Part shown: positions 34,969-43,882 of the stretch, piece after piece
Numbering within the stretch: the first letter of the stretch is position 1
Layout: every line of letters starts with the position of its first letter
Assembly (NCBI RefSeq): GCF_029643425.1
Contig: NZ_CP119106.1
Span: 2,852,001 to 2,916,000, forward strand
DNA: 64,000 nucleotides
From: Isoptericola sp. AK164
GTDB taxonomy: Bacteria > Actinomycetota > Actinomycetes > Actinomycetales > Cellulomonadaceae
Direction of reading: 5' to 3'
Program-made: the position numbers and the translations under genes
Notes under the pieces: model-generated
What the model was told of the DNA's origin: nothing
What the model saw: only the letters and a program-made list of their open reading frames with translations
Database searches by the model: none

Positions 34969-36855
34969 TCAGATCATCGCGTGCTGCTCGGCACGCCCGT
35001 AGAACGCCACGTCACCGCTCGCGAGCAGCTCGGCATCGGTCACCGTCCACGTGTGCTGTCCCGCCCCGGACCGCATCTGGACGAAGTTGAATCGGTCGGC
35101 GGAGTAGATCCGCGCGCCGGCGTCCGCGACGCCACGCAGGAACCCGGTGTCCTCCCCGGTGGAGGTCTCCGCGAACCGCACGGAGTCCGCCAGGTCGCGG
35201 CGCGCCACGATCGTCGGCCCCATGACGAAGTCCGTGTACCGGTGCTCCCGGTCCGCGAACCGCAGCAGCGTCGCGTCCTGGGACTCCAGGTACATGTAGT
35301 GGGCCTGCTTGCCGACCACGTCCGCGGCGGAGTAGTCGAGCGCGTAGAGCTGGTCCGACAGGTACTGCGGGCCGTAGAGGTCGTCGTCGTCCATCTTGGC
35401 GACCACGTCCCCGTCCGCGACGCCGGCCAGCCGGTTCAGGCAGGCGCCCAGCGGCACCTCCTGCTCGGCCTGCAGCAGCACCAGGTCCTGGATGCCCGCC
35501 TCCTTGGCCCGCAGCCGCAGGTCGGCCTCCGGCTCGGTGAATCCGTGCGTGAGCAGCGCGAGCTGGACGTCGACGCCCTCCTGCGAACCGACCGAGCGCA
35601 GCACGTGGTCGAGCTGGTGCGGCCGGTTCGTGGAGACCAGCGCGGTCACCCGCGACCGGGGCACGACGGCGGAGTCCGCCAGACCGACGTCGTGCAGCAC
35701 GCGCTGAGCCCGCGCCCCGTAGGTGTGCTCGCGCCAGATGCGCCGCTGCCCGAGGTGCACGGCGCGGTCCCGCAGCTCCGGCGACCGAACCAGCGCCCGC
35801 ACGGTCGCGGCGGCCTCGTCCCGCGTGGCGACGTCGAAGACCTCGTCGCCGGGGAAGAACTCCCCCGTCGCGGCGCTCGGCGTCGTCACCACCGGCGTGC
35901 CGCAGGCGGTGATCTCGAAGATCCGCCGCGCGCACATGCTCGGCGAGTCCACCACCGAGTTCACGTTGAGGAAGACCTTGTAGTCCCGGTAGGCGGTGAG
36001 CATCTGCTCGTACGGCAGCGATCCCACCACCCGGGCGGCGTACGGCGCGGGGAACTCGTACCGCTCGTCCTGGCCGGTGAACCGGGAGTAGATCTCCAGC
36101 CCGAGGTCCATCGTCGGCGAGACGTCGAGAGCGCCGCCGAGCAGCGTGTGCATCTGCTCGCGGCGCTCGGGGTACTTGTGCGCGAACCAGGTCCCCGCGA
36201 AGGCGACGTCCCGTTCCGGACCGGCACCGTGCGTGCGGACCGGGTTGTGGATCGCCGGCTGCGCGCCGAACGCCAGCACTCCGACGCGGTCGTGCCCGAG
36301 GGCCTCGCGATACGCCGGCAGCCGGTTGACGTCGGTGGTGTAGACGCGGTCGACGAGCCGGGCGGTGTCGAGGAAGTCCTCGAAGTGGACCGGGTCCTCC
36401 TTGTTCCAGAAGACGGTCGGAATGCCCCGGTCCCGCGCGGCGGCGAGCATCGCGGTCACCGCCGGGCGCGGCGCCGTCGGACCCGTGAGGTGGTACTTCC
36501 ACGCACCGCCGTTGCCGGCCCAGGCCGACTCGAGGAAGACGAGGTCCAGGCCCTCGAGCTGCTCGGCCCACGTGGACGGCTTGAGCAGCACCTGCTCCCA
36601 CTCGTCGCCGAACGCCATCCGGGAGAAGTCGTCCAGGACCACCCCGACCCGCAGCCGACGCGCGGGTGCTCGCTCCGCCGTCGTCCACGGCTCGTAGACG
36701 AGACCCTGCTTCGTCAGGCGCGCTCCGCGGGGGGCGTGGTCGCCCAGCAGCCGCCGGCGGCGCAGGAAGACCCGGACCTGCCCGAGACCACCGTGACGCA
36801 GGTGCCACAGGCCTTTGCGGGTGGTCTGGAGCCACCCGGCCCGTCGCGTGCGCAC
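34969..36855 (-). CDS. Large two-domain glycosyltransferase (copy 2)
   Basis: This protein of about 628 residues shares the full architecture and many exact blocks with copy 1: VFLESAWAGNG, FWNKEDPVHFEDFLD, MCARRIFEITACGTPVVTTP, and the GT-A segment VAKMDDDDLYGP. It lacks the N-terminal membrane helices. I use GTG at 36855 because a GGAG site is correctly spaced and a TACGAT -10 lies about 40 bases upstream; an in-frame GTG at 36924 would add 23 residues. It is followed at 14 bases by wecC. The pair may polymerise a ManNAcA-containing chain, which is inference. Confidence 0.85.
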   Translation of the reverse strand: MRTRRAGWLQTTRKGLWHLRHGGLGQVRVFLRRRRLLGDHAPRGARLTKQGLVYEPWTTAERAPARRLRVGVVLDDFSRMAFGDEWEQVLLKPSTWAEQLEGLDLVFLESAWAGNGGAWKYHLTGPTAPRPAVTAMLAAARDRGIPTVFWNKEDPVHFEDFLDTARLVDRVYTTDVNRLPAYREALGHDRVGVLAFGAQPAIHNPVRTHGAGPERDVAFAGTWFAHKYPERREQMHTLLGGALDVSPTMDLGLEIYSRFTGQDERYEFPAPYAARVVGSLPYEQMLTAYRDYKVFLNVNSVVDSPSMCARRIFEITACGTPVVTTPSAATGEFFPGDEVFDVATRDEAAATVRALVRSPELRDRAVHLGQRRIWREHTYGARAQRVLHDVGLADSAVVPRSRVTALVSTNRPHQLDHVLRSVGSQEGVDVQLALLTHGFTEPEADLRLRAKEAGIQDLVLLQAEQEVPLGACLNRLAGVADGDVVAKMDDDDLYGPQYLSDQLYALDYSAADVVGKQAHYMYLESQDATLLRFADREHRYTDFVMGPTIVARRDLADSVRFAETSTGEDTGFLRGVADAGARIYSADRFNFVQMRSGAGQHTWTVTDAELLASGDVAFYGRAEQHAMI

Positions 36856-36951
36856 GATGTTCTCCAGTTCTCCGATGGTTGGCCGGGGCAAATCGTAGCC
36901 GGACACACGAGTCCGGGAAACCACCTCGACCGGATCTTGGTCAGGGGTGGG

Positions 36952-38406
36952 TCAGCCGATGGCGGCCTGCAACGGTTCGAGCAGGAAGTACACGACGAAC
37001 AGCAACGAGGACACCCACATCAGCGGGTGGATCTGGCGGATCTTGCCCAGCGCCAGCTTGATCACCACGAACGCGATGAAGCCCGCGCCGATGCCGTCCG
37101 CGATGGAGTACGTGAACGGCATGATGATCATCGTCAGGAACGCCGGGATGGCGATCTCCATGTTGCGCCAGTTGATGCCTGCCACCTGCGCCATCATGAG
37201 GAACCCGACCAGCACCAGCGCCGGCGCGGCCGCCTCGTAGGGCACCAGCGCCACCAGCGGGGACAGGAACGTCGCGAGCAGGAAGGCCACGCCGGTCACC
37301 ACCGAGGCGAACCCGGTCTTGGCGCCCTCGCCGACACCCGTCGTCGACTCGACGTACGCGGTGTTGGACGACACCGAGCCGGCACCACCGGCGATCGCGC
37401 CGAACGAGTCGACGACCAGGATCGCGCGGGTGCGCGGCGGGTTGCCCTTCTCGTCGAGCAGCTTCGCCTCGGCGCCGACGGCGACCATCGTGCCCATCGT
37501 GTCGAAGAAGTCCGCGAGCAGCAGCGAGAAGATCAGCAGCAGGACCGAGACCACGGCGATGTTCTCGAACGAGCCCAGCAGCGAGAACTGGCCGAGCAGC
37601 CCGAAGTCCGGCACCTCGACGACGCCGGAGAACGTCGGGGCGTTCAGGTTGAAGCCCGTGGGGTTCGAGCCGTCCGGCGCCTTCGCGCCGATGTTCAGCG
37701 TGTTCTCCAGGACGACGGCCAGCGCGGTCGCCGTGAGGATCGCGATGAGCAGCGCACCGCGGATGCGGCGGACCCACAGCACGATGGTCAGGATCAGCCC
37801 GACCACGAACACGAGCATCGGCCAGGTGGCCAGGTTGCCCAACGCCACGATCGTGCCGTCGCCCGGCACGACGAACCCGGCGTTGACCAGGCCGATCAAC
37901 GCGATGAACAGGCCGATGCCGACGCTGATCGCCGTCTTCAGCTCGACGGGGACCGCGTTGAACACGGCCTCCCGGAACCCGGTCAGCACCAGCACGAGGA
38001 TGATCAGGCCCTCGATGACCACCAGACCCATGGCGTCCGCCCAGGTCATGTCGGGCAGGCCCGCGATCGAGTAGGCGACCACCGCGTTGAGCCCCAGCCC
38101 CGCGGCCAGACCGATCGGGAAGTTGGCGAACACGCCCATCGCGATCGTGACGATGCCGGCGATCAGCGCCGTCGCCGCCGCCACCATGCCGAGGTTCGGG
38201 GCGTCACCGCCGCCGAGGAACTCCCCGGTGCCGTCCGGGACCGTGCCGATGATCAGCGGGTTCAGCACGATGATGTAGCTCATCGCGAAGAACGTGACCA
38301 GGCCACCGCGGATCTCGGCGCCGACGGTCGACCCCCGCTGGGTGATCTGGAAGAAGCGGTCGATCGCGCTGAGCCCCTCCGAGGGCGCGCTGGTCTGGTT
38401 CGCCAT
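36952..38406 (-). CDS. Adenine/guanine/hypoxanthine permease (AzgA/PbuG, NCS2 family)
   Basis: The 484-residue protein has about 13 transmembrane helices. It includes FFQITQRGSTVGAEIRGGLVTFFAMSYIIVLNP at the start and the conserved DFFDTMGTMVAVG and SSNTAYVESTTGVGEGAKTG motifs of the purine permease group. It imports purine bases with protons across the inner membrane. ATG at 38406 was chosen over a TTG six bases upstream. The gene stands between the polysaccharide region and a small DUF2530 gene and has no obvious operon partner. Confidence 0.93.
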   Translation of the reverse strand: MANQTSAPSEGLSAIDRFFQITQRGSTVGAEIRGGLVTFFAMSYIIVLNPLIIGTVPDGTGEFLGGGDAPNLGMVAAATALIAGIVTIAMGVFANFPIGLAAGLGLNAVVAYSIAGLPDMTWADAMGLVVIEGLIILVLVLTGFREAVFNAVPVELKTAISVGIGLFIALIGLVNAGFVVPGDGTIVALGNLATWPMLVFVVGLILTIVLWVRRIRGALLIAILTATALAVVLENTLNIGAKAPDGSNPTGFNLNAPTFSGVVEVPDFGLLGQFSLLGSFENIAVVSVLLLIFSLLLADFFDTMGTMVAVGAEAKLLDEKGNPPRTRAILVVDSFGAIAGGAGSVSSNTAYVESTTGVGEGAKTGFASVVTGVAFLLATFLSPLVALVPYEAAAPALVLVGFLMMAQVAGINWRNMEIAIPAFLTMIIMPFTYSIADGIGAGFIAFVVIKLALGKIRQIHPLMWVSSLLFVVYFLLEPLQAAIG

Positions 38407-38528
38407 GGGCAACCATGGTGCCAGAGGTGTGACCGCTCACGGCAGACCTTCGGGACAGATCGGACGTGACACGGACCTCTTCCGGCCCGGTACCGCCGCG
38501 TCCCGGGGCCGGCGCGTGGCCCGCGACG

Positions 38529-38534
38529 TACGAT
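38529..38534 (+). promoter_or_regulatory. -10 element for leaderless DUF2530 gene
   Basis: TACGAT is followed by 6 bases and the GTG at 38541, with no ribosome binding site. Confidence 0.5.
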
Positions 38535-38540
38535 CGGCCC

Positions 38541-38783
38541 GTGCCCTCCGTGATGACGCTGCTGCTCCACCCCGAGCGCCGCCGTCCCACGCCCGCGCCG
38601 CCGTCCACCGACCTGGTACGCGTGGTACTCGTCGGCGTCGCCGTCTGGACCGTCGCGCTGGTCGTCGTGGGCGTCCTCGCGGCCACCGGCGTCGTGCCCG
38701 TCGAGGCCGTGGCCATCTGCGGGGCCGGCATCCTGCTCGGGCTGCTCGGTCTGCCCTGGGCGCGCCGCCACCGCGGCGACTGA
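38541..38783 (+). CDS. DUF2530 domain membrane protein
   Basis: The 80-residue protein has two transmembrane helices (about 26-46 and 52-70) and a basic C-terminus WARRHRGD, matching the small actinobacterial DUF2530 family usually found next to NCS2 permeases. Its function is unknown. The GTG start fits a leaderless transcript. It ends 3 bases before the restored stop of the convergent nucleotidyltransferase gene. Confidence 0.8.
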   Translation: MPSVMTLLLHPERRRPTPAPPSTDLVRVVLVGVAVWTVALVVVGVLAATGVVPVEAVAICGAGILLGLLGLPWARRHRGD

Positions 38784-38786
38784 CCG

Positions 38787-39600
38787 TCAGCGCCCTAGCG
38801 CCTCGATGAGATCGGCAGCGAGGAAGGCGACGGAGGCCGACACCTCCTCCGGGTTGCCGACACCGGCCTCCGCCCGTCCCCGCCATCACGGATACCTCAG
38901 CTTCTGGCCCTGTGGCCAGAAGGTTCCCCACGTGCTGCAGTGCCAGTTCTGTCACGTCGGCGCTGACGGCGTCCCTCAAGAGCCGTGTGAACGGGTCCGT
39001 GAGTTCGTCCGTCTCGAACTGACGGAAGAGTCGGTAGACGTCGTGGGCGTCCTTGTCGTTCGACCGTGGGCCTCCGAGACGCTCCGCGATCTTGTGCATC
39101 TTCGCGACAATCAGCGCCGCGGGACCAGCCACCTTCAAGGTGACCTCACGCGGGTCATCGGCCGCAAGCGCGCTCACGGACATGAGGTGATTGTCGACGA
39201 GCGCTGCCTCGAGGCCGACTGCCCGACGAGCTGCCCGGTTCCCGTGGGGTGGAATCCGTGCGCCGCGCCGACCTCCGCTTCCGGCCAGCGCTTCGGGAAC
39301 CATGAGGTCGACAAGGACCCCGTCCGGCGTGACCCACGAGCCAGGCTGATCGGCCGGCATGAACCCCGCCGCCTCCATGGCGTCGTCGATCAGCGGGTTG
39401 TCGTGAAGGAGCCGAGGATCGAGAACGACATCGCTGTCCTTCGTCGCCTCAGCCAGCGCCACGCGGAGAGACCCTGTGTGCAGGTAGACCGCCTGAGCCC
39501 CGATGACGATGACAGATTTGCGCTGGGTTCCCAACGCCTCCGCGGCGTCGAGCAACGCCGACCTCGAACGGATCAAGAGATCAGGGGACTCGCCATTCAT
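38787..39600 (-). pseudogene. AbiEii-like nucleotidyltransferase (toxin-like), apparent frameshift near 3' end
   Basis: The reading frame begins with ATG at 39600 and encodes a nucleotidyltransferase-like protein: VIVIGAQAVYLHTG, then ATKDSDVVLD (acidic pair) and KMHKIAERLGG with NDKDAHDVYRLF, the lysine/aspartate motif of AbiEii/type IV toxins. Near 38870-38890 (a GGCGGGGACGGG stretch on the minus strand) the frame runs on as low-quality coding into the convergent DUF2530 gene. Skipping one base restores AEAGVGNPEEVSASVAFLAADLIEALGR and a stop at 38787, a credible C-terminus. Either a one-base insertion inactivated the tail or the base is a sequencing error. The in-frame continuation without the shift would end at 38437. 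Confidence 0.72.
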
Positions 39601-40666
39601 CTACGTTCCTCTCCAACCACGTCATGAGTGCCTCTGCTTCTGACGGCGCTCGACCCGGTCCGTTCATGAGGTCGACGGCGACCTGCGTCGGACACGACAA
39701 ACGCACCCCGTCGAGTGTTCGGGAACCCGCAGCCATGACGACCGGATAGGCGGGCCTGGCGACGAGCACGTTGACACCCGTCTCCGACTCCCGAAGACCT
39801 ACGCTTCTGGCCAGTCCGTCGGGATCCTCTGCATAGACCCACAACGAACGCGCCGGCGCATAGCTCTCCCACGCAGACGCAGCAAAGGAACCCGTCACGG
39901 CGTAGTCGCCCGTTGTCCCTTGGCTGAGCTTCTGGAGCACACTTTCCACTCCGCGCGGAGCAATCCACCGCGTGATCGCATTGGTCTCAAGAAACTGGTA
40001 GTCGGAGGCCCAGCGCCGAAGCATGGTCGGCCAGTCTTCGACCGCGATCTCGCCATCCGAAGTGCGCTGGACGAGCTCCTCGGCCTCGAGGAGCTCGACG
40101 ACTCGATAGACGGACCCGGTTGAGGCTCCCGACTCCTTGATGAGCCGACTGATGCGCCACGGCCCAACGCGATCAGCAAGTGTTCGGACGACTCGTGCTG
40201 CCGGCTCTCCCTTGAGGGTGTCGCGCCGACGCCCTGGACCGCGCCACGGGTCGGCGGTCGCCCCCTTGTCAGAGACGAACAAGCCGGGCAGCGTCAGACT
40301 GACACGCATATTGCCCGTCGCGTCGACATATCCGATGCCTTGACGTTCGAGCCCCTCGCCGACTTGCGTCGCGACATAGCGTGCCGCGACCACGACCGCA
40401 TCGACGTCGTAGCGGTCCCTGATCCTGGTGGCGCGGTTTGCGACGTCGACCAGGTCGCGCACACCGAGAGCAGGTTTCAGGACGACACCGATCCCGGCCC
40501 GGCGACCATCAGGGGATTCAATATCCCATGAGGTGTCGGCCGAGAGGCCCTCGAGGGGAGCCTCGGTGAGCGCCCACCTCGACGGCAGTCGAGCGCGAAG
40601 GAGTTCTCGTGCACGGCGGGCTACCTCGTCGCCGCCAGGTCGCCGTGCCTCTTGTCCACGCTGCAC
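39581..40666 (-). CDS. AbiEi-like winged-helix protein (antitoxin-like)
   Basis: The protein is about 361 residues. An N-terminal nuclease-like region (ADTSWDIESPDGRRAGIGVVLKP, DAVVVAARYV) is followed by a winged helix (RVVRTLADRVGPWRISRLIKESGASTGSVYRVVELLEAEELV) and a C-terminal domain with AVTGSFAA and CPTQVAVDLMNGPGRAPSEAEALMTW, as in AbiEi/COG5340-type antitoxins of type IV systems. Its stop overlaps the nucleotidyltransferase start by 20 bases, the usual antitoxin-first order. GTG at 40666 fits a leaderless transcript; GTG at 40693 is an alternative. An inverted repeat overlaps the promoter, consistent with autoregulation. Confidence 0.8.
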   Translation of the reverse strand: MQRGQEARRPGGDEVARRARELLRARLPSRWALTEAPLEGLSADTSWDIESPDGRRAGIGVVLKPALGVRDLVDVANRATRIRDRYDVDAVVVAARYVATQVGEGLERQGIGYVDATGNMRVSLTLPGLFVSDKGATADPWRGPGRRRDTLKGEPAARVVRTLADRVGPWRISRLIKESGASTGSVYRVVELLEAEELVQRTSDGEIAVEDWPTMLRRWASDYQFLETNAITRWIAPRGVESVLQKLSQGTTGDYAVTGSFAASAWESYAPARSLWVYAEDPDGLARSVGLRESETGVNVLVARPAYPVVMAAGSRTLDGVRLSCPTQVAVDLMNGPGRAPSEAEALMTWLERNVDEWRVP

Positions 40667-40672
40667 GTTCAG

Positions 40673-40702
40673 ACAATACCTCGGTTCCGTCACCAACGGA
40701 AC
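40673..40702 (-). promoter_or_regulatory. Promoter and operator of the AbiE-like pair
   Basis: On the minus strand -35-like TTCCGT (40701-40696), 17 bases, and -10 TATTGT (40678-40673) lie 6 bases before the GTG at 40666. A perfect inverted repeat GTTCCGT-N5-ACGGAAC (40684-40702) covers the -35 and spacer, the position expected for repression by the adjacent winged-helix protein. Confidence 0.6.
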
Positions 40703-40738
40703 ACATGAATTAACCGAACATCCTCGCCATGCGGCGGA

Positions 40739-43700
40739 TCAGCCCCAGGCGGTCGTCGCCCAGAGCGCCACCGCACGCTCCGGCTCCCGCAGCACCGCGG
40801 TGAGCAGCGCGACGCGGTCCGGCCGGCCCAGCACGTCCGCCAGCCCCGCGGCCAGCCCGGCCTCGGAGGTCGCGTGCACGCGGGACCGGGCGTCCACCCA
40901 CCAGGGCACCGGCCCTCCGGCCACGGACAGCCGCTCGTGGTGGAACCACACCGCCGGCATCCGGTGGTCCAGCGCGGTCACCCGCGGGTCCAGCTCGCGC
41001 TCGGTGCCCAGCGAGTCGGGCGACGGCAGCCCGTCCTGCCCGGCCAGCGGCAGGTCGAGCAGCTCGGCCAGCCCCTCGGCCTCCGCCGCCGGGGCGGGGA
41101 CCACGGCACCGAGCGCCGCCCAGCGGGCCGTCCCGGCCACCACGACGTCCTCGGCGCGGTGCACGACGACGTCGCTCGCGTCCAGCACGGGCAGCCGGTC
41201 CGGCAGGGGGTCCAGGGCCGTCGACCGGTCGTCGGCGTCCAGGCGCGCGGCCAGGCTCGCCAGCCCCCGCCACACCACCAGCGCGTCGCGCAGCGGCAGC
41301 GCCGAGCCGACGGTGGGGAGCCGCTCGAGCGCGGCCGGCCAGTCCGTCGCGTCCAGGTCGCCGAGCGCGTCGGCACCGCCCAGGGCGCGCCGCACCGCGA
41401 CGTCGAGCCCGGCCACCGCCCGCGGCTCGGCGGGCAGCAGCGGGACGCCGTCGTGCAGGGCGAAGGGCGCGCCGAAGCGCTCGCGCAGCCACCACGCCGA
41501 GTACGACGGCGCCGAGACCCGCCCGCGCCGCACCGGCGTCAGCAGGGCGCGGCGGGTGTCCGGCTCGCCGGCCAGACGGGCCAGCACCCGCGGCCAGGCG
41601 TCGTCCGCCACGGCGTCGAGGTCCGCCACGGCCACCAGGTCGCCGACCGCGACGCCGGGTCCGAACCGCGCGCCGAGCAGGCGCAGGTAGTCCGACCACC
41701 CGCCGAGCCAGCCCGCGGCGTCGTCCGGGCCGCCGTCGTCGTCCTCGTCGTCCGCCTCCGGGGTGACGACGTCCGGCACGATGTAGACGTCCGGGTCGGT
41801 GCGCGCACCGGCCGCCGTCAGCACCGGGGCGCCGTAGCGGGCCACGTACTCGGCGCTGACCGGGGCCAGCCCGTCCAGCACCTCCGCCGCCCACGTGCCG
41901 GGTAGCGTCGCCTCGCGCAGCGCCACCAGGTCGCCGTCCGCCGTCGGCACGGGCAGCTCACCCGTCCAGAACGGGGCGTCCGCTCCCCCGGTGAGTCGCA
42001 CCAGGGCCAGCGCCGAGGCGACGATCTCCCGGGCGCCGTCGTCCTCGTCGCCGTCCAGGACCGTCTCGGCGGCGTCCAGGGCGGCGCGGCGGACCTCCGG
42101 GTCCTGCAGCATCCGGTAGGCGTCCGTGGCCACGGCCCCAGCACGGACGAGCAGCGGGTGGGCGACGTCCGGGTGCACCACCCGCAGCCCGAGCACCCGC
42201 GCCGTGGCCGCCAGGGAGGCCTCGTCGCCGTCGTCCACCGACCCCTCGGGCAGCACGACGGCGCTGCGCACGCCGGCCACCCGGCCGTCGGCCAGCGGGA
42301 CGCGAGCACCGGCCAGCGACTCCAGCACCCCCGGCTCGTTCGCGTACGGGGCCAGGGCGTCCAGCAGGGCGTGCCAGCGCTCGGCCGGCAACCCGCCGGG
42401 CAGGTCGTCGACCAGGTCCGCCAGCGACGCGACCGTCGCCCCCAGGCTGCGCACGGTGGCCTGGTGGCGGGCCGGGACGAGCACCAGACCCGGCAGCACC
42501 GGCGCGAGCGCCGCGACGAGGTCCGCGTCGCCGCCCGGGTCGCCCGCGACGACGAGCGCGTCCTGCGGGGTCTCGAGCGCGGAGCGGCCAGCTTGGCCCG
42601 GGTCGCTGTCGCCCGGGTGGTCGCCGTCCTCGCCGCCGGGCGCCGCGAGCAGCGGCGTGCGGGTCAGCGCCGCGGTGGCGGCCTCGCGGACCGCGGCGTC
42701 CAGGTCCGAGCCGGGCAGACCTGTCGGCACCAGGTCCAGGGGGTCCGGCCCGGCGGTCGGGTCGGCGGACCGCGCGCGGTCCGCGGCCAGGGTGCCGAGC
42801 AGCTCGGCGTAGGCGACGCCCGCCTCGGCGGCCAGGTGGTCGGTGGCCGCCCCGGGCAGCACGCGGCGGCGGCCGGCGTCCACCGGGAACGTCGCCAGCA
42901 GAACGGCGGGCAGGTCGACGACGACGTCGGTGGGCGTCGGGGCGTGCAGCACGCGGCGGCGGGCGGCCGGCTGCTCCGGGGTGCCGCCGTCGTCCGCCGT
43001 GCCGCTGTGCACGGTGCCGCCGTCCGGCACCGTCCAGACCAGCGACCAGTCCGTCCGGCGATGCTCGCGCGGCAGCTCGGCGACGTCCACCTCGGTGAAC
43101 CGCCCGCTGCGGTGCACCTGCGGGGCGGCCTTCTGGGCCGAGCCGTCCCAGGTGACCTGGCGCCGCGCACCGGCGTCCGTGGTCACCACGACGTGCAGGG
43201 TGGCGATCCCGGGGAACGCGAGCAGCAGCACGTCGTCGATCGCGTCGAGCTGGTCGCGCACCGCCTCCGCGGCGGCGGCGTCGCGCAGCCGCACCTCCAC
43301 GACGGTGTCGAACGCCGCGTCGGCGTCCAGGCCCGGCGCCGGGAAGGGCAGGCGGAGCACCGGCAGGTCGTCACCGCGGCCCGCGATGTCGGCCGCCAGC
43401 CGCTGCGCCGCCGCGTCGGCCGTGCCCTCGCTGGTCAGCGACGCGAGCGCCGCGCGGGTCTCGTCCAGGGCGAAGCGCACGCCGCCGTCGCGCGAGGCGA
43501 CCGAGACGTCGTCGGACACCGCCCGCACCGCCGCGAACCCGACGCCGAACCGGCCCACCTGCCCGGCCGCGTCGTCCTTCGCGGAGGCGCGCAGCGACGC
43601 CAGCGAGGCGACCCCGTCGGCGTCCAGGGCGTGACCGGTGTTCGCCACACGCAGCACGCGGCGCTCGGGGTCGAGGACGACCTCGACCCGGCCGGCGGCA

Positions 43701-43882
43701 CCCGCGCGGGCCGCGGCGTCGGCGGCGTTCTGCAGGAGCTCGACCACGACGCGGTCGCGGTAGTGCCCGCGCGCGTGGTCCTCCTCCGAGTTCGCGTCCT
43801 CACGGAAGCGTGTGGCGGACCCGAGCCACGCCTCCGTGACCGCGTGCCGCAGCGCGGCGGTCCCGAAGACGTCGGTCGTCAC
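40739..43882 (-). CDS. Sacsin-like GHKL ATPase-domain protein
   Basis: The 1047-residue protein begins with a GHKL (Hsp90-like) nucleotide-binding domain: N-box VVVELLQNAADAAARAG, then LRVANTGHALD and VGRFGVGFAAVRAVSDDVSV. This is the sacsin N-terminal type found in actinobacterial housekeeping clusters. The remaining ~750 residues are Asp/Ala/Leu-rich with no domain I can name. It may act as a chaperone-like ATPase, which is inference. The GTG at 43882 overlaps the stop of the DUF3027 gene, so the two are coupled. Confidence 0.82.
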   Translation of the reverse strand: MTTDVFGTAALRHAVTEAWLGSATRFREDANSEEDHARGHYRDRVVVELLQNAADAAARAGAAGRVEVVLDPERRVLRVANTGHALDADGVASLASLRASAKDDAAGQVGRFGVGFAAVRAVSDDVSVASRDGGVRFALDETRAALASLTSEGTADAAAQRLAADIAGRGDDLPVLRLPFPAPGLDADAAFDTVVEVRLRDAAAAEAVRDQLDAIDDVLLLAFPGIATLHVVVTTDAGARRQVTWDGSAQKAAPQVHRSGRFTEVDVAELPREHRRTDWSLVWTVPDGGTVHSGTADDGGTPEQPAARRRVLHAPTPTDVVVDLPAVLLATFPVDAGRRRVLPGAATDHLAAEAGVAYAELLGTLAADRARSADPTAGPDPLDLVPTGLPGSDLDAAVREAATAALTRTPLLAAPGGEDGDHPGDSDPGQAGRSALETPQDALVVAGDPGGDADLVAALAPVLPGLVLVPARHQATVRSLGATVASLADLVDDLPGGLPAERWHALLDALAPYANEPGVLESLAGARVPLADGRVAGVRSAVVLPEGSVDDGDEASLAATARVLGLRVVHPDVAHPLLVRAGAVATDAYRMLQDPEVRRAALDAAETVLDGDEDDGAREIVASALALVRLTGGADAPFWTGELPVPTADGDLVALREATLPGTWAAEVLDGLAPVSAEYVARYGAPVLTAAGARTDPDVYIVPDVVTPEADDEDDDGGPDDAAGWLGGWSDYLRLLGARFGPGVAVGDLVAVADLDAVADDAWPRVLARLAGEPDTRRALLTPVRRGRVSAPSYSAWWLRERFGAPFALHDGVPLLPAEPRAVAGLDVAVRRALGGADALGDLDATDWPAALERLPTVGSALPLRDALVVWRGLASLAARLDADDRSTALDPLPDRLPVLDASDVVVHRAEDVVVAGTARWAALGAVVPAPAAEAEGLAELLDLPLAGQDGLPSPDSLGTERELDPRVTALDHRMPAVWFHHERLSVAGGPVPWWVDARSRVHATSEAGLAAGLADVLGRPDRVALLTAVLREPERAVALWATTAWG

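Noticed and set aside
27320-36855. The wecB-wecC region as an O-antigen locus of a Gram-negative
   Set aside because: Flanking LCP ligases, IdeR, DUF3027 and the leaderless GTG starts all indicate an actinobacterium; the genes more likely make a teichoic/teichuronic-like wall polymer.
34981-38469. A 1162-residue plus-strand open frame
   Set aside because: It is antisense to wecC-side glycosyltransferase and purine-permease genes that have clear family motifs; its protein is Arg/His/Asp-rich with no recognisable domain. Long antisense frames are expected at this GC content.
38437-38786. In-frame continuation of the nucleotidyltransferase to 387 residues
   Set aside because: It runs through the opposite-strand DUF2530 gene with Arg/Ala/Gly-rich low-quality protein; a one-base shift gives a credible end at 38787.
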